From positions 1 through 64,000 of the forward strand of contig CM069770.1 of assembly GCA_036169595.1 (NCBI GenBank): a stretch of DNA of 64,000 nt. The letters are read 5' to 3'. The DNA comes from Dictyostelium firmibasis (lineage: Eukaryota > Evosea > Eumycetozoa > Dictyosteliales > Dictyosteliaceae). Position 1 is the stretch's first letter; each line of letters starts with the position of its first letter. A model generated the notes under the pieces. That model saw only the letters and a program-made list of their open reading frames with translations, ran no database searches and was not told the origin of the DNA. The translations under genes were made by a program, and so were the position numbers. Shown piece by piece: positions 41,605 through 58,925 of the stretch.

Positions 41605-42520
41605 TTATTTATTGGGATTGGTTTTATTTTTTAATAGTTGAATCAATATTTCAGACAATACTTCTAATTGGTTACTTGATCTTTCTAGTTGTGTTATTAA
41701 TCTAGAGTTTAAAGAGTTATTAACACTATCTTGTTTAATTTGATGATCTAACTTTTCTCTTTCGATCTGTTCTTGTTTTTCAAGTCTGGAGCATACCTTC
41801 CCTCTGAATGATTTTTCATCTTGAAAGATATTTGTTAAAGTTGAATAACGATCTCTTCTTACATTTGTTCTATTCTGTTGTTGAGAAGCAATATCATCAG
41901 AGATTTGGGAAGAATTTAATCTTGATTCGGTATCACCAATTACTTGAGAACTTCTTAATTCTTTCTCTATTAATTCCAATAATTTAGAAGATTTGTTAAA
42001 ATAGTTTTCACAAGTATCAAGATATAAACTGAAATTATGTTTGGAACCATATTTATTGATGTGATGACTTGTGAATCTCTTTGGACGAGTGAATGGTTTT
42101 TTCAATTTTGAATTAACGCCTCTGAGATTTGATAAGTACGACAAAGCTTGTTTGACACTGGGATTGGTTTTATACTTTTTATTATAGTCGGAAACTGTTA
42201 ATTGCATTACACTTTTGTTTGATAATGAATTGATATTCGGGTTTCTTAAATTCTTTAAATAAAATGTCAAGAATGTATGTGTTGTTTCCCAATTCCAAAC
42301 ATTTGAGTTTGAATCTATATCTCTGGAATCCGAGTCATCTAAATCATTATCTGACTCGCTAGAATCAAGTGATTGTTCTTGACTTTCGATATCAGTATCT
42401 TCAAACCTATTATCATTATCATTAAAAGTATCATTATCACTGTAATCATCATTTTCATTGTTTGACAATGCAATATCATCACTATATTCTTCATTTTCAC
42501 TACTAGATTCTGTTGATTCT
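41605..42520 (-). CDS. Myb/SANT-like protein of Harbinger element, copy B
   Basis: The minus frame ends at 41,605 and is open past the TTG at 42,468, into the same STESTESSSENEEYSDD lead as copy A. It differs from copy A by only a few substitutions (for example TNPSVKQ for TNLSVKQ, IESQEQS for IESQQQS). Order of parts: acidic N-terminus, Myb/SANT-like helices, coiled coil. The true start is uncertain, as in copy A. The near identity to copy A means recent activity or gene conversion. Confidence 0.6.
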
Positions 42521-43206
42521 GTTGATTCATAGTTATTACTAATATTATTTTTATTAATATTGTTATTGTTTGATTTATCTAATTTATATTTTTTTAGATT
42601 TCTAAAATCTATTAAAACACATTTTGTTAATAAAACAATTTGTAAACTATATTATTTTTATTTTAGTAATGCATACCCATGGTGTTTAATAAAAGAATGT
42701 TATTACTTAATATATATGTTTGTTTTTGTTTTTAATAATTAAATTGTTTTGTTTAACTTATTGTAGTTTTCTAATTAAAAAATTAAAGATATTAAAAAAT
42801 AAAAAATAAAAAATAATAAAAAATAAAAAATAAAAATTAAAATTAAAAATGTGGGTGTTTTTATTAATTTATTTTATTAATAATATTACCACGTGTCAAT
42901 TGTTGTAAATTATCGATATAATTTAACCACATTAGGGGTAAATAATTAAATTAAATTAAATTATTTATTTTTTTCAATTTATTTTCAATAATTTTTACCA
43001 CGTGTGGGTTAGTGTTAAAAAGTAATTAAATTTAATTAAATTTATTATTTTTTTATACCACTTGTGTGAAAATAATTGTTTCACATTAATTTTCTATTCA
43101 CATTAAATAATATAATTAAAAACCTATAAACTATAAATATTATATAAACTTATAAACTATAATTCCTATAAATAACAATTATTTAATTGATATAAAGTTA
43201 ACACAA

Positions 43207-44185
43207 ATGGATAGTAACAATTATCGATATAATGTTGAAGAAATTTTAGATAAAAGAATTATAGATGGTTCGATAGAATACTTTATAAAATGGGAAGGAT
43301 ATAGTTTTAATGAATCTACTTGGGAAATTTTAGATGATGGTTTTAATAAAAACATGTTAGAAACATTCGAACGAAATCGATTTGAAACAATTGTAAAAGA
43401 TTTTATAAATACAAATCAATTCGATAACGATGATGTAGAAACTATTGTAGTAATAAAGATGATTATAGCAACAATTTCCAAAATCAACTTAATAAAGAGT
43501 ATTATAATTAAAAAACTTAACTCGAATACAAACATATTCAACAATGATCCATTCAGGATTTTGAATCAAGTGAATGAAAATAATGATGTTCAACAAAAGA
43601 AAATTATTAGACATAACTATATTAATATTAATAGATTGGAAAGAACAATTAAAAAGAGATATAGAAACGATACATTTGTTCCAACTCCATTAAATAAAAA
43701 CCAATCTCGTAAAACTGTTAGAATATTTAAAGATTTATATCCAACTCATTACAATCAAGTAGATGTTTACAATGAATTAGGTTTACCAATAGATCTCGTT
43801 GATGAAATTGTTAGATTGTGTAGAAACTCAGTCAAAGGGTTTAAATGTTTGTTAGATTCAAGATTGAAAGTGTTGTTAGTATTGTTTTTTTTGAAGGTCT
43901 GTACATATTAAAAATAAGTTTTAGATTACTATTATATTAGAATATTAAATATTTTTGTCAAATAATTTAGAAAGGACCAAATTCGACCTCATTGTTAAAG
44001 AGAATCTTTAGTATTAGTAGTGCTACTATTTCAAGAGCTGTACGTGCACTTATTCCACTTATGATACCATGTCTTTATACCATCTCGTTGGAGTTAATGA
44101 ACTCAAACTGTTTACATTATGTCGATTGTACCGATTTTAGAATCAATCGAGTGCATCCATATCAATTCGAATGGTACAGAGGCGA
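43207..44185 (+). pseudogene. Chromodomain-HTH-DDE transposase, copy B, 5' part
   Basis: Exon 1 is 43207-43896 (chromodomain NVEEILDKRIIDGS at residues ~8-21, FIKWEGYSFNESTWEI to ~42). The intron is 43897-43970 (GT...TAATTTAG, phase 0). Exon 2 begins at 43971 with KGPNSTSLLKRIF and the SSATISRAVRALIPLM helix-turn-helix, reads through the position that is a stop in copy A, and reaches the first catalytic Asp (VDCTDFRI). It is cut at 44,185 by the CACTG element; the remainder is at 55,180-55,639. The only break I see in this copy is that insertion. Confidence 0.75.
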
Positions 44186-44504
44186 CACTGGAAAAGCCTG
44201 TAAAAAATAAATGAAAATAAAATTTCGCGCATTTTCAATATTTCAAAAAAAAAAAAAATTGTGTTTTTGAAATAGCACGAAATAATTTATTTTCTTTATT
44301 TTGAAATTTATTTTGGAAATCAATATAAACGTGTTTTATAATAAAAATAATAATAACAATAATATACTTACATATAAAAAATGATTTAATTTATTAATTT
44401 TTATTTAAAAATAATTTTTCGGGATTTTTTTAATTTTTTTTTTTTTTTAATTTTTTTTTTTTTTTTTTCTAACACATTGTCATATAAAAACTTCACATAT
44501 TAAA

Positions 44505-45609
44505 ATGATTAAGAATGATAGAGATTTGAGTAAAGATGAGTTGTATAAGTATGCATTTATTTACAATTCAGAATATTATAAAAATTTATACACTAGGAAA
44601 TATGGTGAACCAGAGGTATGTACTTGAAAAAAAAATTAATAATATACACATTGATTTCTAACTAATTAAACTATAGGTTATCCATGTTGTACATCAAAAC
44701 AAACCAATTTCACCAAAAATTTATAAAAGAAAAATTGTTTTTAAAAAAATGGAACCAAATTCATCAAATGTGCCTCATATTTTAGGTGACCATGAAACTG
44801 CACAACATACCATATCAAATTCACCAAAAACTGTTGAAAAAATTCAAATACCTTGCTCACCAAGTTTTGATGTAGAACCAATTGTGGCAAATTCTCCAAA
44901 GTTTATACCTCTTACTATTAGTGACTTAGAAACTGTCCCTAAAATTAAATCAAAAACTGTTAAAAAAAAAGAAATTTTACAACCATCTAAAAAATTATCA
45001 ATTGATTTATTTCGTAAGAAAAATCCTACTGGTATTAAAATTAAAGATGAAATCAAGTACAAAAAACAAAAAACGGGAATCCCAAAGATTAAATATTTAA
45101 TTCCATATTGTGAATATGACAAGGTGTATACAATCAATGGATTCAATAGATTAAAATCTGTTGAGGTTAAACACGAATTTGAAACAATAGATATGTTGGA
45201 TTTTAGTAAAGGTCCAATAGATGTTTATGCCAGGTGTACAGAGCCAGTGAAGGGTGAAGAACATTTTTTTAATAGTTGGCATGATGCTAAATTACTAAAA
45301 CATGATCCAGTTGAAAAGAAGGTTCAATATTACTTTATAGATAATGAAAGTGTTAAAATTAATACAGACTATTCGAATATAATTTTCAACGAATTAATTT
45401 CAATTGATTCAAAACTATTTTCAGATATCAGAAGTTCAAACTTTTCTGAAAAAGTTTATATTGGTGAGTTAGGGAAACAACTATATGATATTAAAATTTT
45501 ACATCCTTTTACAAAAAATAATATAATTGTTTATATAATTGAACTTGATATGGTTACTTCATTAACATCTTGTGATATCTATTTTAGAAAATTATTAAAT
45601 TTAATGTAA
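44505..45609 (+). CDS. Two-exon gene of CACTG element, unknown (possible Tudor-like)
   Basis: Exon 1 is 44505-44615 (MIKNDRDLSKDELYKYAF...). The 61-nt intron is 44616-44676 (GTATGT...CTATAG, phase 0), and exon 2 is 44677-45609, for 347 residues in all. The first third is Lys/Pro/Ser-rich and probably disordered. The middle (KGPIDVYARCTEP, then FFNSWHDAKLLKH and VQYYFIDNESVKIN) has the size and aromatic pattern of a small beta-barrel of Tudor/agenet style; I hold this lightly. No transposase motif. It is open throughout and lies first in the element, so it may be an accessory chromatin-binding protein. Confidence 0.5.
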
Positions 45610-46241
45610 TTAATTAATAAAATTTTTGACGATATTATTTCTTTAAATAAAAAATAAAAATAAAAATAAAAATAAAAAATAAAAATATTATAGTACTATT
45701 CATTTAGACCATATTTTTGATGTTGGTGGTTTGGATGAAATAAAAAGGAAAAATATTAAAGATGCTTCTATTTTTATACAAAGTGGTTGTCAAAAATATT
45801 ATGGACTTAAAACAGTTACAGGTATATATTTTTTTTTATTATTTCGTGAAATATTTTTTTTTTTACCACTGCAAATTATCTTCTCCCCCTGCCGTGGGTT
45901 TTTACAAGTGTTAAGTGGGGTCTCATAAAAATTTAATATGTAAAAATTAACTTTGAAAAAAAAAAAAAGTTTCTCATATAAAAATTGTGGGAAGATTTCG
46001 ACATATACCACCTGAAATCTTCGCAACCTGCCGTCTCCTAAAAATTCAAATAAAAGTGTATTTTTCAACCGATTCAGTCCGTGTAAAGATTTATCACAAA
46101 CTGAATCGGTTAATAATTAATTTTTATTTATATTTTTTTTTAAAATTAAAATTTTTTTTTTTTTTTTTTGTTGGTTATTTTTTTTTTTTTTTTTTTTTTT
46201 GTGATTTTTTTTTTTTTTGTAATATTATTGTTATTATTTTA

Positions 46242-50320
<4,079 letters not shown>

Positions 50321-50443
50321 CTAATTTAATTAACACCTCTAAAAAATAATAAATAAATAAAACGGGCACAAAATATATATTATAAAGTAACAAATAAAGT
50401 AAACAAATAAAATTATCAAATAGGTAATAAATATATATTATAA

Positions 50444-52686
50444 CCCTCCGAAATAAAGTATTTTTATGGTGTCTTTGGTGCATTGGTTTGTTCAGCAAAA
50501 ATAATCGATCTGCACGCGAAACGGCATAATTTAATTAAAAAATATAAAATTTAAATCGAAAAAATTAAAATTTGTGTTTTTTAAAAATAAAAATCTCATA
50601 TTTTAATTAAAATTAATTTTTTTATTTTTTTTTATTTTTTTTTATTTTTTTTTATTTTTTATTTTTTTTATTTTTTTTTATTTTTTTATTTTTTTATTTT
50701 TTTTGACAAATGGTATTATATTTGAAATATTGATACAATAAAGACGATGAAACAGAGATGGAAGATTGGGTTGAGGAACTATTTGATCAAATAGTTCCTC
50801 ATTCCAATCTCTATCTCTGTTTCATCGTCTTCGTCTTCGTAGACATCCTGGTTATCATCTGGATTGTTTTTAGTTTTGATTATTATTATTTTGACTTTGA
50901 TTTTGATATTGGTTTTGAGAAAATTGATGATCAATTTGTAAATGGTTAGTGAAGATCACAATTATTCATATGATAATGATGATGATGCATCACCCATTAA
51001 TACGTTTTTGGATCGTCAAATATTGAATTCAGAAATCTATTTGATTTAAATAATACCAATACACTTCTACTACTACTACCTCTTCATCCATCACCTTCCA
51101 ATAATCCTGCTTCTTCATCAAGATCATCACTACTCCTGCTTCACCACCGCTACTACCTCTTGATCCACCATCTAATACTCCTGCTTCTTCATCATGATCA
51201 TCCAATACTCCTGCCTCTTCATCACAATAACAAACTCTCTTTAAATAATACCAATACTACTTCTACTACCTCTTCATCATCACCACCATTGAATACACCT
51301 GCCTCTTTATCAAGATCATCCAATATCACCACTACCCTACCACTGCTACTGCTACTGCTACTGCTACTGCTACTGCTACTGCTACTGCTACTGCTACTGC
51401 TACTGCTACTGCTACTACCACTTCTTCATCACCACAATCTAATACACCTGCTTCTTCATAACAATCATCTAATACACCTACTTCTTCATAACAATCATCT
51501 AATACACCTACTTCTTCATCACAATCATCTAATACACCTGCTTCATCATCCAATACCACTACTACAACTGCCACTGCTACTAATACTACCTATTCTTCAT
51601 CACCACGAAATACACCTTCTTCTTCATCTAACACTGGTACTACTTTAAGAATGTCTTCATCTGTTTACCAAAAATTTTAGTAAGATTATATTGGCCTGCA
51701 ACCATTATGGATACAGATGGTCATCTATATATGAAGAAATAGAATATATATTAAAAATTAAGTAGGTATGAATTTTTTTAAAAAAAAGAAATACATTTAT
51801 ATTAATGTATATAACTTGTAGATTGACCTATTTTAAAATTTATATACAATATTGTTTATTTTAAAATTTTAAAATAGGTCAATCTACAAGTTGTATGTAC
51901 ATTAATATAAATGTATTTTAAAATGAACTAATGCACCTGTAAAATATAATCTTGTTATTATATATATTGTTATTATTTGTATAGTTTCAAAAAAAATGAA
52001 AAAAAAAATAAAAAAAAATATTCCTGGCGAGCAGCAAAAATTTATTTCAAAAAAATTTGAGAGTGTGGTAGGTGGGATGTATGAAATCTTGAAGTGGAGT
52101 GATGGAAATCAAAAAATTTACATATGTTCTCAGTTGCCAAATGAAAGAAGCCGTTTGTGAATATGCGAGTGAAATTTTTGTAAAAAAAAAAAAAATATTT
52201 ACCATTTACAATTTCCTATTTATATTTATTTTTTTTATATTTTATTATTTAATTTTTTTTTGAATAATTATTAATACATAATAAAAATTTACATATAAAA
52301 AAAAAAAAAAAAAAATTTTTACTCATAAAAAAAAAAAAAAAAAAAAAAAAATCACCATTTAAAATGACATTATTACTTTTTTTTCATAGTTATTGATTAA
52401 AAACATCTAAAACACTCATATAACCCAAGAAGATACCTTATCATAATGAAAGGGCCTGTTGTTCTGTTATGACATGGTTATTTTGGAGTGTTGATAAGGC
52501 TTTTCAAAACTCCGCAAGATCTAAAAAAATAAAAAAATAAAAAAAATATTTTTTTAATTTAAATTTTAATTATTTTTATTTTTATTTTTAAATTAATTTT
52601 TTCCCGGGTTATATAACAAATAAAATCGAATGCACCAGATTATTGGTCATTTTAATATGAACTTATCAATACTAAAAACCGGAGGG
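50444..52686 (+). mobile_element. 2.24-kb CCCTCCG-ended element, copy 2
   Basis: Nearly identical to 12,193-14,450, including both palindromes (50,741-50,831 and about 51,790-51,917). It differs mainly in the length of the CTGCTA and ~30-bp repeat blocks and in A-runs. Inserted into the 3' untranslated part of the CACT element; the uninterrupted sequence is seen at 16,540-16,560. Near identity of the two copies implies recent movement or copying. Confidence 0.8.
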
Positions 52687-52854
52687 ATGTAGTTTATTTG
52701 AGGTGAATGATATGAAAAATAAAATTTTGAAAAAAAAAATTGAAATAATTTAAAAAAAAAAAAAAAATTTGCGCAGCTACCCCCACCCACACTTTCAAAA
52801 ATTACTTCAGAAAAACACACAGCAGGGGGTAGAAGAAATGTTGTAGTGCTTAGT

Positions 52855-53150
52855 GAAATATTTTTTTATTTCGCGAAATATTTTATTTTTTATTTCATGA
52901 AATATTTTTTTTTTATTTCGCGAAATATTTTATTTTTTATTTCATGAAATAATTTTTTTTTATTTCGCGAAATAATTTTTTTTTATTTCGTGAAATAATT
53001 TTTTTTTATTTCGTGAAATAATTTTTTTTTATTTCGTGAAATAATTTTTTTTTATTTCGTGAAATAATTTTTTTTTATTTCGTGAAATAATTTTTTTTTA
53101 TTTCGTGAAATAATTTTTTTTTATTTCGCAAAATATTTTTTATTATTAAT
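52855..53150. repeat. Array of TTATTTCGCGAAATAA palindromes, block 1
   Basis: About ten units of 22-25 bp, each TTTATTTCGTGAAATAATTTT or its CGCG variant, separated by T-runs. Each unit is a short palindrome centred on CG. It lies in the swollen intron of the CACTG element, just after the CACT-element end. Confidence 0.9.
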
Positions 53151-53385
53151 ATGTTTTTTTTTTTTTAATATGTTTTTTTTTTTTTTATTATTAACATGTT
53201 TTTTTATTTTTTATTATTAATGTGTTTTTTTATTTTTAGGTTTTCTTGATGGGTTGATTGGTTTTGATTATTTCAAACGTGCTCCATTGGATGTATTACA
53301 TTTAATTTATTGGGGTATATATCGTAGACAAGTAATTGCAATCATTGATCTTTTAAAAAATGATGAAAAAAAATCAACTATTTAA

Positions 53386-53860
53386 AATATTTAAACAAAT
53401 TCCATCCATGGGAGAACAAAAGTCACTTAAATCATTAGAAGATTATATTTCATTTTCCGCCTCTCACTACAAAATACTTTCGAAATGTTTCACTATGGTC
53501 TGATGAGGTTTCAAATGAATCAGTTCTATTTGTAAGATTCTTTTTTATTTCCTCATTTTATCCCATATAAATATATATATACTTATTTTTTAATTTTAGA
53601 GTTCTATTTTTATCAAATATATAAAAATCTAATATTTATTAACTATTTTTAGTTATTGATCCAGTATACCGTTATTTTGAAGATATGGAACCAAACGACC
53701 AAACAACCAAAATCAATGAATTAGAAAAACAAAGAGAAAAACATGAACACATTAGAAATAAGCAAACAGAACTATTAGCCCATTTACAAAAAAATGAGTT
53801 AACTTATAGAAAAAAAATATCTATGTGCAAAAAACATGAAAAAATTAACCCAAAATAAAT
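53386..53860 (+). pseudogene. Decayed 3' exons of CACTG element gene
   Basis: 53,386-53,530 reads FKQIPSMGEQKSLKSLEDYI then changes frame to NVSLWSDEVSNESVLF before a GTAAG. After a TTTTTAG acceptor at about 53,652 the frame gives VIDPVYRYFEDMEPND and a Lys/Glu-rich coiled coil to a stop near 53,858. One frameshift and a stop separate these from the upstream exon pair. Confidence 0.4.
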
Positions 53861-54590
53861 AATTTGCCAAATACGTTACGTTTTTAAAAAAAAACTGAAA
53901 ATTCAAAATTTAATTTTTTCGTTTTCATGTTTTTTTTTTTTTTTTTTTAAATTTTTATTTTATTTTTTTAGCATCTTTAGAGCAGCTGTGTAAGCTATAA
54001 ATTATTATATCTATAACCAATACCACCACAACAACTATCATCATATGTAGAATCTAAATCAATAGCTTAGTCTTTACATGATGTATATAAGAAGAGTAGA
54101 TTGTTATTGCAGTCCATCAGGATGGTCTAAGATGATACAGAGGTAAAAATTATTATCTAATTAAAAAAAAAAAAAAAAAAGCTAACCAAAACAAAATTAA
54201 AAAAAACAGATACAATTTGTTCTAATACCTAGCACTCCAACAGACTCCTAGAGTGAAAGTAAATCTTTAAACACCGAAACCATAATGCCTTCCCACACCT
54301 AACCAAACGATTACTCCGTGAAGAATCGATTGGAATGACGCTCGCACATAAAACAGCCTCCTTGATCCGTGTTTCAAGCGGACATTTATTGGACCTATTC
54401 TAACGATATGTAGACACTACTAACCAGCCCGCACGTTCAGAGAAGCTGCAGATCATCCGAAAATGACCTACAGACAAGACCAAGCCATACAAACAAAATC
54501 TATAACCGCTAATAGTAAATTGCCTCCACTTTGCAATCTTAATGAAACTCAATGCCCATTATTAGAAGCGAACCTCAAATACGTCAATAA
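53861..54590. other. Mixed-composition stretch of CACTG element, decayed
   Basis: 54,190-54,590 is less AT-rich than its surroundings and has fragmentary coding character on the plus strand (for example TYRQDQAIQTKSITANSKL near 54,463). No frame continues. It may be decayed coding sequence of the element or foreign DNA; I cannot tell. Confidence 0.35.
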
Positions 54591-55165
54591 AATTTATTTT
54601 ATTTCATCATTATTTTTCATTATTTTGTCAAATAAGTTATTTCATTTATTTCGGAAATAAAAATTTTATTTCATTTATTTCGTGAAATAAAATTTTTTTA
54701 TTTCGGAAATAAAAATTTTTTTATTTCATTTATTTCGTGAAATAAAATTTTTTTATTTCGGAAATAAAAATTTTATTTCATTTATTTCGTGAAATAAAAT
54801 TTTTTTATTTCGGAAATAAAAATTTTATTTCATTTATTTGTGAAATAAAATTTTTTTATTTCGCAATATTTTATGAAATAAATTATTTCGCAATATTTCA
54901 TGAAATAAATTATTTCACAATATTTTGTAAAATAATGAATTTTTTTTAATGTTTGTAATCAACCAATTTAATAAAAATTGAACTTAATTAAGTGTTTTTA
55001 ATCTATATACATAACTATTATGAACAAAATGGTAAAATAAAAAAAAAAATTAAGAATTACTTTTTATTTCGGAAATAATTGAAATAATTTATTTCGCGAA
55101 ATAAAAAATGGCATTTTTTCGAGTTTTTATTTCGAAATATTTCGGAAATAATTTATTTCTTTCAG
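54590..55165. repeat. Array of TTTCGTGAAA / TTTCGGAAATAA palindromes, block 2
   Basis: Alternating units (ATTTCATTTATTTCGTGAAA and TTTTTTATTTCGGAAATAA) run to about 54,930. A short AT-rich gap is followed by further units at 55,060-55,160, right up to the element end. Same family as block 1, so these palindromes are probably the sub-terminal repeats of this transposon; related TTTCGCGC and GCACGAAATAATT words occur at its left end (44,220-44,290). Confidence 0.85.
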
Positions 55166-55179
55166 GCTTTTCCAGTGGA

Positions 55180-55639
55180 CTTAAAGTATCACTCTTTTAC
55201 AATTCAAATACTTGTCGATGAAAATGGTACAATCGATTCTGCGATCATTGGTAAAGGTCATAATAATGATTCAGGTATGTCAATGTTAACTGGTCTTAAT
55301 GATCTAATATACTCTTTTATAAAAAACGGAGAAGAGTTTTCAGTACTTGCAGACCCTGCTTACAACGGTACCTTGTTTTATACACCAAAGAGAATCAAAA
55401 ATCTTCTTGGTAAAGGTGACGAAATACTTTCCAATCAAGAAAGAAAAGTTGTGGAATCAAGATTCCATCATTTCCAAGCTGGTAAACGGTCATTGGTAGA
55501 GAACAAGTTTGCTGATATGAAGAATAGATGGGGAATAGTAAAACAAAGAGGAATTCATCAACCAAACTTCCTTTCGTACTGTTTAATAATGATATTCCAT
55601 ATTGAACAAATCAATTTTAATTTAAGAAACAATAAATGA
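55180..55639 (+). pseudogene. Chromodomain-DDE transposase, copy B, 3' part
   Basis: Continuation of the nuclease exon cut at 44,185: KYHSFTIQILVDENGTIDSA, the second Asp in LADPAYNG, and the Glu in LVENKFADMKNRWG, to the stop at 55,639. In sequence it matches copy A residue for residue over most of its length. It cannot be expressed with its 5' part because of the 11-kb insertion. Confidence 0.8.
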
Positions 55640-55809
55640 ATATATTTTTTAAAATTATATTATTTTTTTATTCCTTTTAAAGTTTATTTTAATTTAAAAG
55701 AGTTTTCGTCGAAAATTTGATATGTATTACAAAAATTAAATTTAAATCTGTGAAAGTACACCGTACTTAATTTTTGAATTTGATTTCTACAATTTACTGT
55801 AAACACCTC

Positions 55810-57476
55810 ATTTGAATACTTGATTTGCATTCCAGATTTCATTATACTTTGAGTTACTCGGACGTAACTTGTGAATACCAGTCATTATTCTTGATATGAA
55901 CGGATCATTAACGATTTCAGATTGATTTCTAAGAATGAGCAACTGATTAAGCATTGAACGATGACTGTTAATTGTTGAATAAGCCAACAGAGGTTGTAGC
56001 TTGAATAAATAGGTCAAATAGTCCATAAAAACTACCAAAGTAATCTTTGATGGATCCAAACGATTTAAAATACAAAAGAAATGGAACTTTGAGTAGTTTG
56101 AATCATAGACCTTTAAGGTTGATGGCTGCCAAGAGTTCATAAACAAATTCGAAGTACTCGATTTACTTGTTTTAATTATTGACTTTACATGAGATTGGAA
56201 AGTCGAATAATCCCCAGTTTCCATCGTTGTTGAATTTGAATTGGTATTGACTCTATCGATTCCTTTGTCAATACTTCTTGGAACGTACCCAGTACTTGAG
56301 GAAACAGATGGCGATGATGACGAGGAACTTGAGCTTGAATCATCGGATACCAAGTTGCTGATCTCCTAATCGGGAAGATCAGTATTATAGAAACCATCTT
56401 CGAACTCAATAAGTTCATCTTCTCCATCACAGAAGGCAAAAGTATTGGAGGTGGGAACGCTAGACATTGATTCCACTGACTCCAATCGAGTTGTAGAGCA
56501 TTCATTTTCATGGTTGAGTAATTGATTGTTTGATGGTTGAAGTGTGAAGCAAACAGATCCATTTGAATTTGACCGAATTGAAGTTGAATTCGATTGAACA
56601 CTTCTTTCTTGAGTTGCCAGTTGTAACTCTTGATCGTCTTGGATGATTTGTGATTCATCTCTGATAGACGACTGAGGTGATCGGCTTTGACATTGAAGAA
56701 TCCTGGAATGTGTTCCCCGATCAGATTGATTTTCTTCTTGAGACATTGTTTCCAGAGCTGTTCGAAGAGAATCGATAGATCTTGAATCTGACCACCTTGG
56801 CGATTGACATACGAGAGGGTTGTTGTGTTGTCGGTTTGAATCTTTAGATTGCAGTTGTTCAACTTCCGACATAGAGTTTGAAATGCCATTAGTAGAGCGA
56901 GCATTTCTCGACGGTTCGATGACATGTTTGATTGGACTTCTGACCACTGGAACGACCAAGTTTTGATGAGTTTGTTGTCTTTCATTAAAGTTGCACCTGC
57001 ACCTGATTCTGATGCATCTGTTGTTAGAACATAATCGTAACTTGGAAAAAGACTTATTTCTTTTCCATTCCATTGGTTTAAGAGAGTTAACCAATTTGAA
57101 ATTTCTTTCTTGACATCTTGAGAAATTGGAAAAGATTGATCCCAATTTCCATTTGCTAGTTTCAGACTTTGACAATGAAACTTGTTTGTTTGACGAGTGT
57201 ACAAACGGAATGGTATTACTGCATCTTTCAATGCAATCAGTTTTCCTTTTAGACCAGCTAACTTTCTTAGAGTACAAGTTTCGAGTTTTAGAAAGTTCCT
57301 GATATCTTTGATGATACTCTTCTTCTTTTCTTTTGGAACAAGTAACTTCATTGATATTGAATCGATTTGTAATCCTAGAAACGTTATTGATTGAGTTGGC
57401 TCGAGAACACTCTTTTCTAAATTTAACTTGAATCCGAGTTTGACTAACAGATTCATTGTTTGGTTGAGGTTGTTTT
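55810..57476 (-). mobile_element. DIRS, right part of the interrupted copy
   Basis: The continuation of 40,437-41,447 on the minus strand: the start of the recombinase region, the RNase H domain (TTDASESGAGATL) and the end of the reverse transcriptase. It stops near 57,476, directly against the left terminal repeat of the next DIRS. Broken fossil, left third missing, with few other breaks. It is slightly more diverged from the whole copy than the 19.5-22.5 kb copy. Confidence 0.9.
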
Positions 57477-57868
57477 ATATTATCATATATATATTTATAT
57501 TATGAATACATTTATTTATTTGATTATTCCCAAATATTTAAGATAATTTTTAAATTTTTAAAAATTTCGCGCAAAGTGTGGTGTGGGGTGTGTTAAAATT
57601 TCCCGCGCAAATAAGTGCGCCAAAAAGTGGGGGAAAAATAAAATTTTTTTTTTTTTTTTTTTTTTGTTGAAATTTTTACAGACGAATGCATTTCATTATA
57701 AATACCACACAGAAACTTTTACAATTTGATTTATTTTATTTGGGAATTCCTCCTATATGTTTAAGATACATTCACACAATTTTTATACAAATAATTAATT
57801 TATAACAATATTTTTATATATTTTAATTTAATATTATACTAAATCATACAATATTTTAAATTAAATAA
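57477..57868 (+). repeat. DIRS-1 left inverted terminal repeat (type A)
   Basis: Runs from TATCATATATATATTTATATT to just before the gag start. It contains the CGCGCAAAGTGTGGTGTGGG and GCGCCAAAAAGTGGGGG words. Its inverted partner is at 61,855-62,257. Confidence 0.85.
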
Positions 57869-57872
57869 AATA

Positions 57873-58925
57873 ATGAACACCACTGTTAATAATAACTCTA
57901 ATGATCAAAGCTATGGCAGTTCCTCTACAGATAATAACACAAATTCAATGGATATTAGAATGAAATCAATTGAAGATCAAATAAATAAATTAACATTAAC
58001 ATTTAGTAGATACGTTAAAGAACCAATAACATCTAACAATAATATAAGTAAAAATCAAGAGAATAATAACAATTCAGATAAAGAGAATGAAGATAATGAT
58101 GATGATTCAAATAATGATGTCGATATACCAACTGAATATCAATTATCTGATTTATTGTTTAATGAATATAAACATTTATTAAACAATCAAGGTTTACTTG
58201 TTGAAGAACAATGTATCCTCAAAAAGAACGATATTTCTGATTTTAATAAAACTTTTTGCTTTCCATCAAATTTTCAAGTTAATGTTGCTCCATTCGGTAC
58301 TCCAGATGGTATTACTGCCTCATCTCATCTCAAGAATAATGATTCCGATCTATTCATTGTCGAAAAAAGAATCAATGATATATTGAAACCTATCCTCTTG
58401 ATATCAAACATGTTATCATCTACTGATAATTCTGAAGTCGATACAAAACTATTAAGTTATTTAGCTGATTCTACTATTCTTTTAACTATTAATGCACAAG
58501 CATCATTAAGTCGTGTTCGTCGTAACAACATATCAAAAGAAATATATGGTTCTGAAGTCGTTCAACCAATCAAGATAAAGGATACTCCAAAATTATTTGA
58601 TGAAACTGAAACTGAACGTATAAGAAAGTTATCAAAGGTAATCAGAAAGAATAATGAAACAAAACAATCATTATCAAAAAGTAGTTATCAATCAAAATCA
58701 AGATTTAAGAAATCGTTTAATAATAACAACAATAACAACAATAATAACAACTCAAGTGGTAATAACACTAATGGAAACAGTAGTAATAGTAAATCCAATA
58801 GTGGGAGTAATGGCCGATCCAACAACTTCAATGGATCCCAAAGTACTGTTGCAGCAGGTAGCAACAATACCAAGTCTGGAAACGGTTCCAACAACAACTA
58901 CCGTTTTCCGAAGAACAAGAAGTAA
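57873..58925 (+). CDS. DIRS-1 ORF1 (gag-like)
   Basis: 350 codons: an Asn/Ser-rich N-terminus, an acidic linker (~75-90), a conserved central region (FCFPSNFQVNVAPFGTPDG near residue 135) and an Asn/Ser/Gly-rich tail ending RFPKNKK. It is the putative structural protein of the element. Its end overlaps the start of the long recombinase frame. Confidence 0.85.
   Translation: MNTTVNNNSNDQSYGSSSTDNNTNSMDIRMKSIEDQINKLTLTFSRYVKEPITSNNNISKNQENNNNSDKENEDNDDDSNNDVDIPTEYQLSDLLFNEYKHLLNNQGLLVEEQCILKKNDISDFNKTFCFPSNFQVNVAPFGTPDGITASSHLKNNDSDLFIVEKRINDILKPILLISNMLSSTDNSEVDTKLLSYLADSTILLTINAQASLSRVRRNNISKEIYGSEVVQPIKIKDTPKLFDETETERIRKLSKVIRKNNETKQSLSKSSYQSKSRFKKSFNNNNNNNNNNNSSGNNTNGNSSNSKSNSGSNGRSNNFNGSQSTVAAGSNNTKSGNGSNNNYRFPKNKK

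Noticed and set aside
45987-46241. Extension of the transposase ORF upstream of 46,242
   Set aside because: The extra 85 codons translate the transposon end and T-runs (poly-Phe); the ATG at 46,242 is the earliest credible start, itself doubtful.
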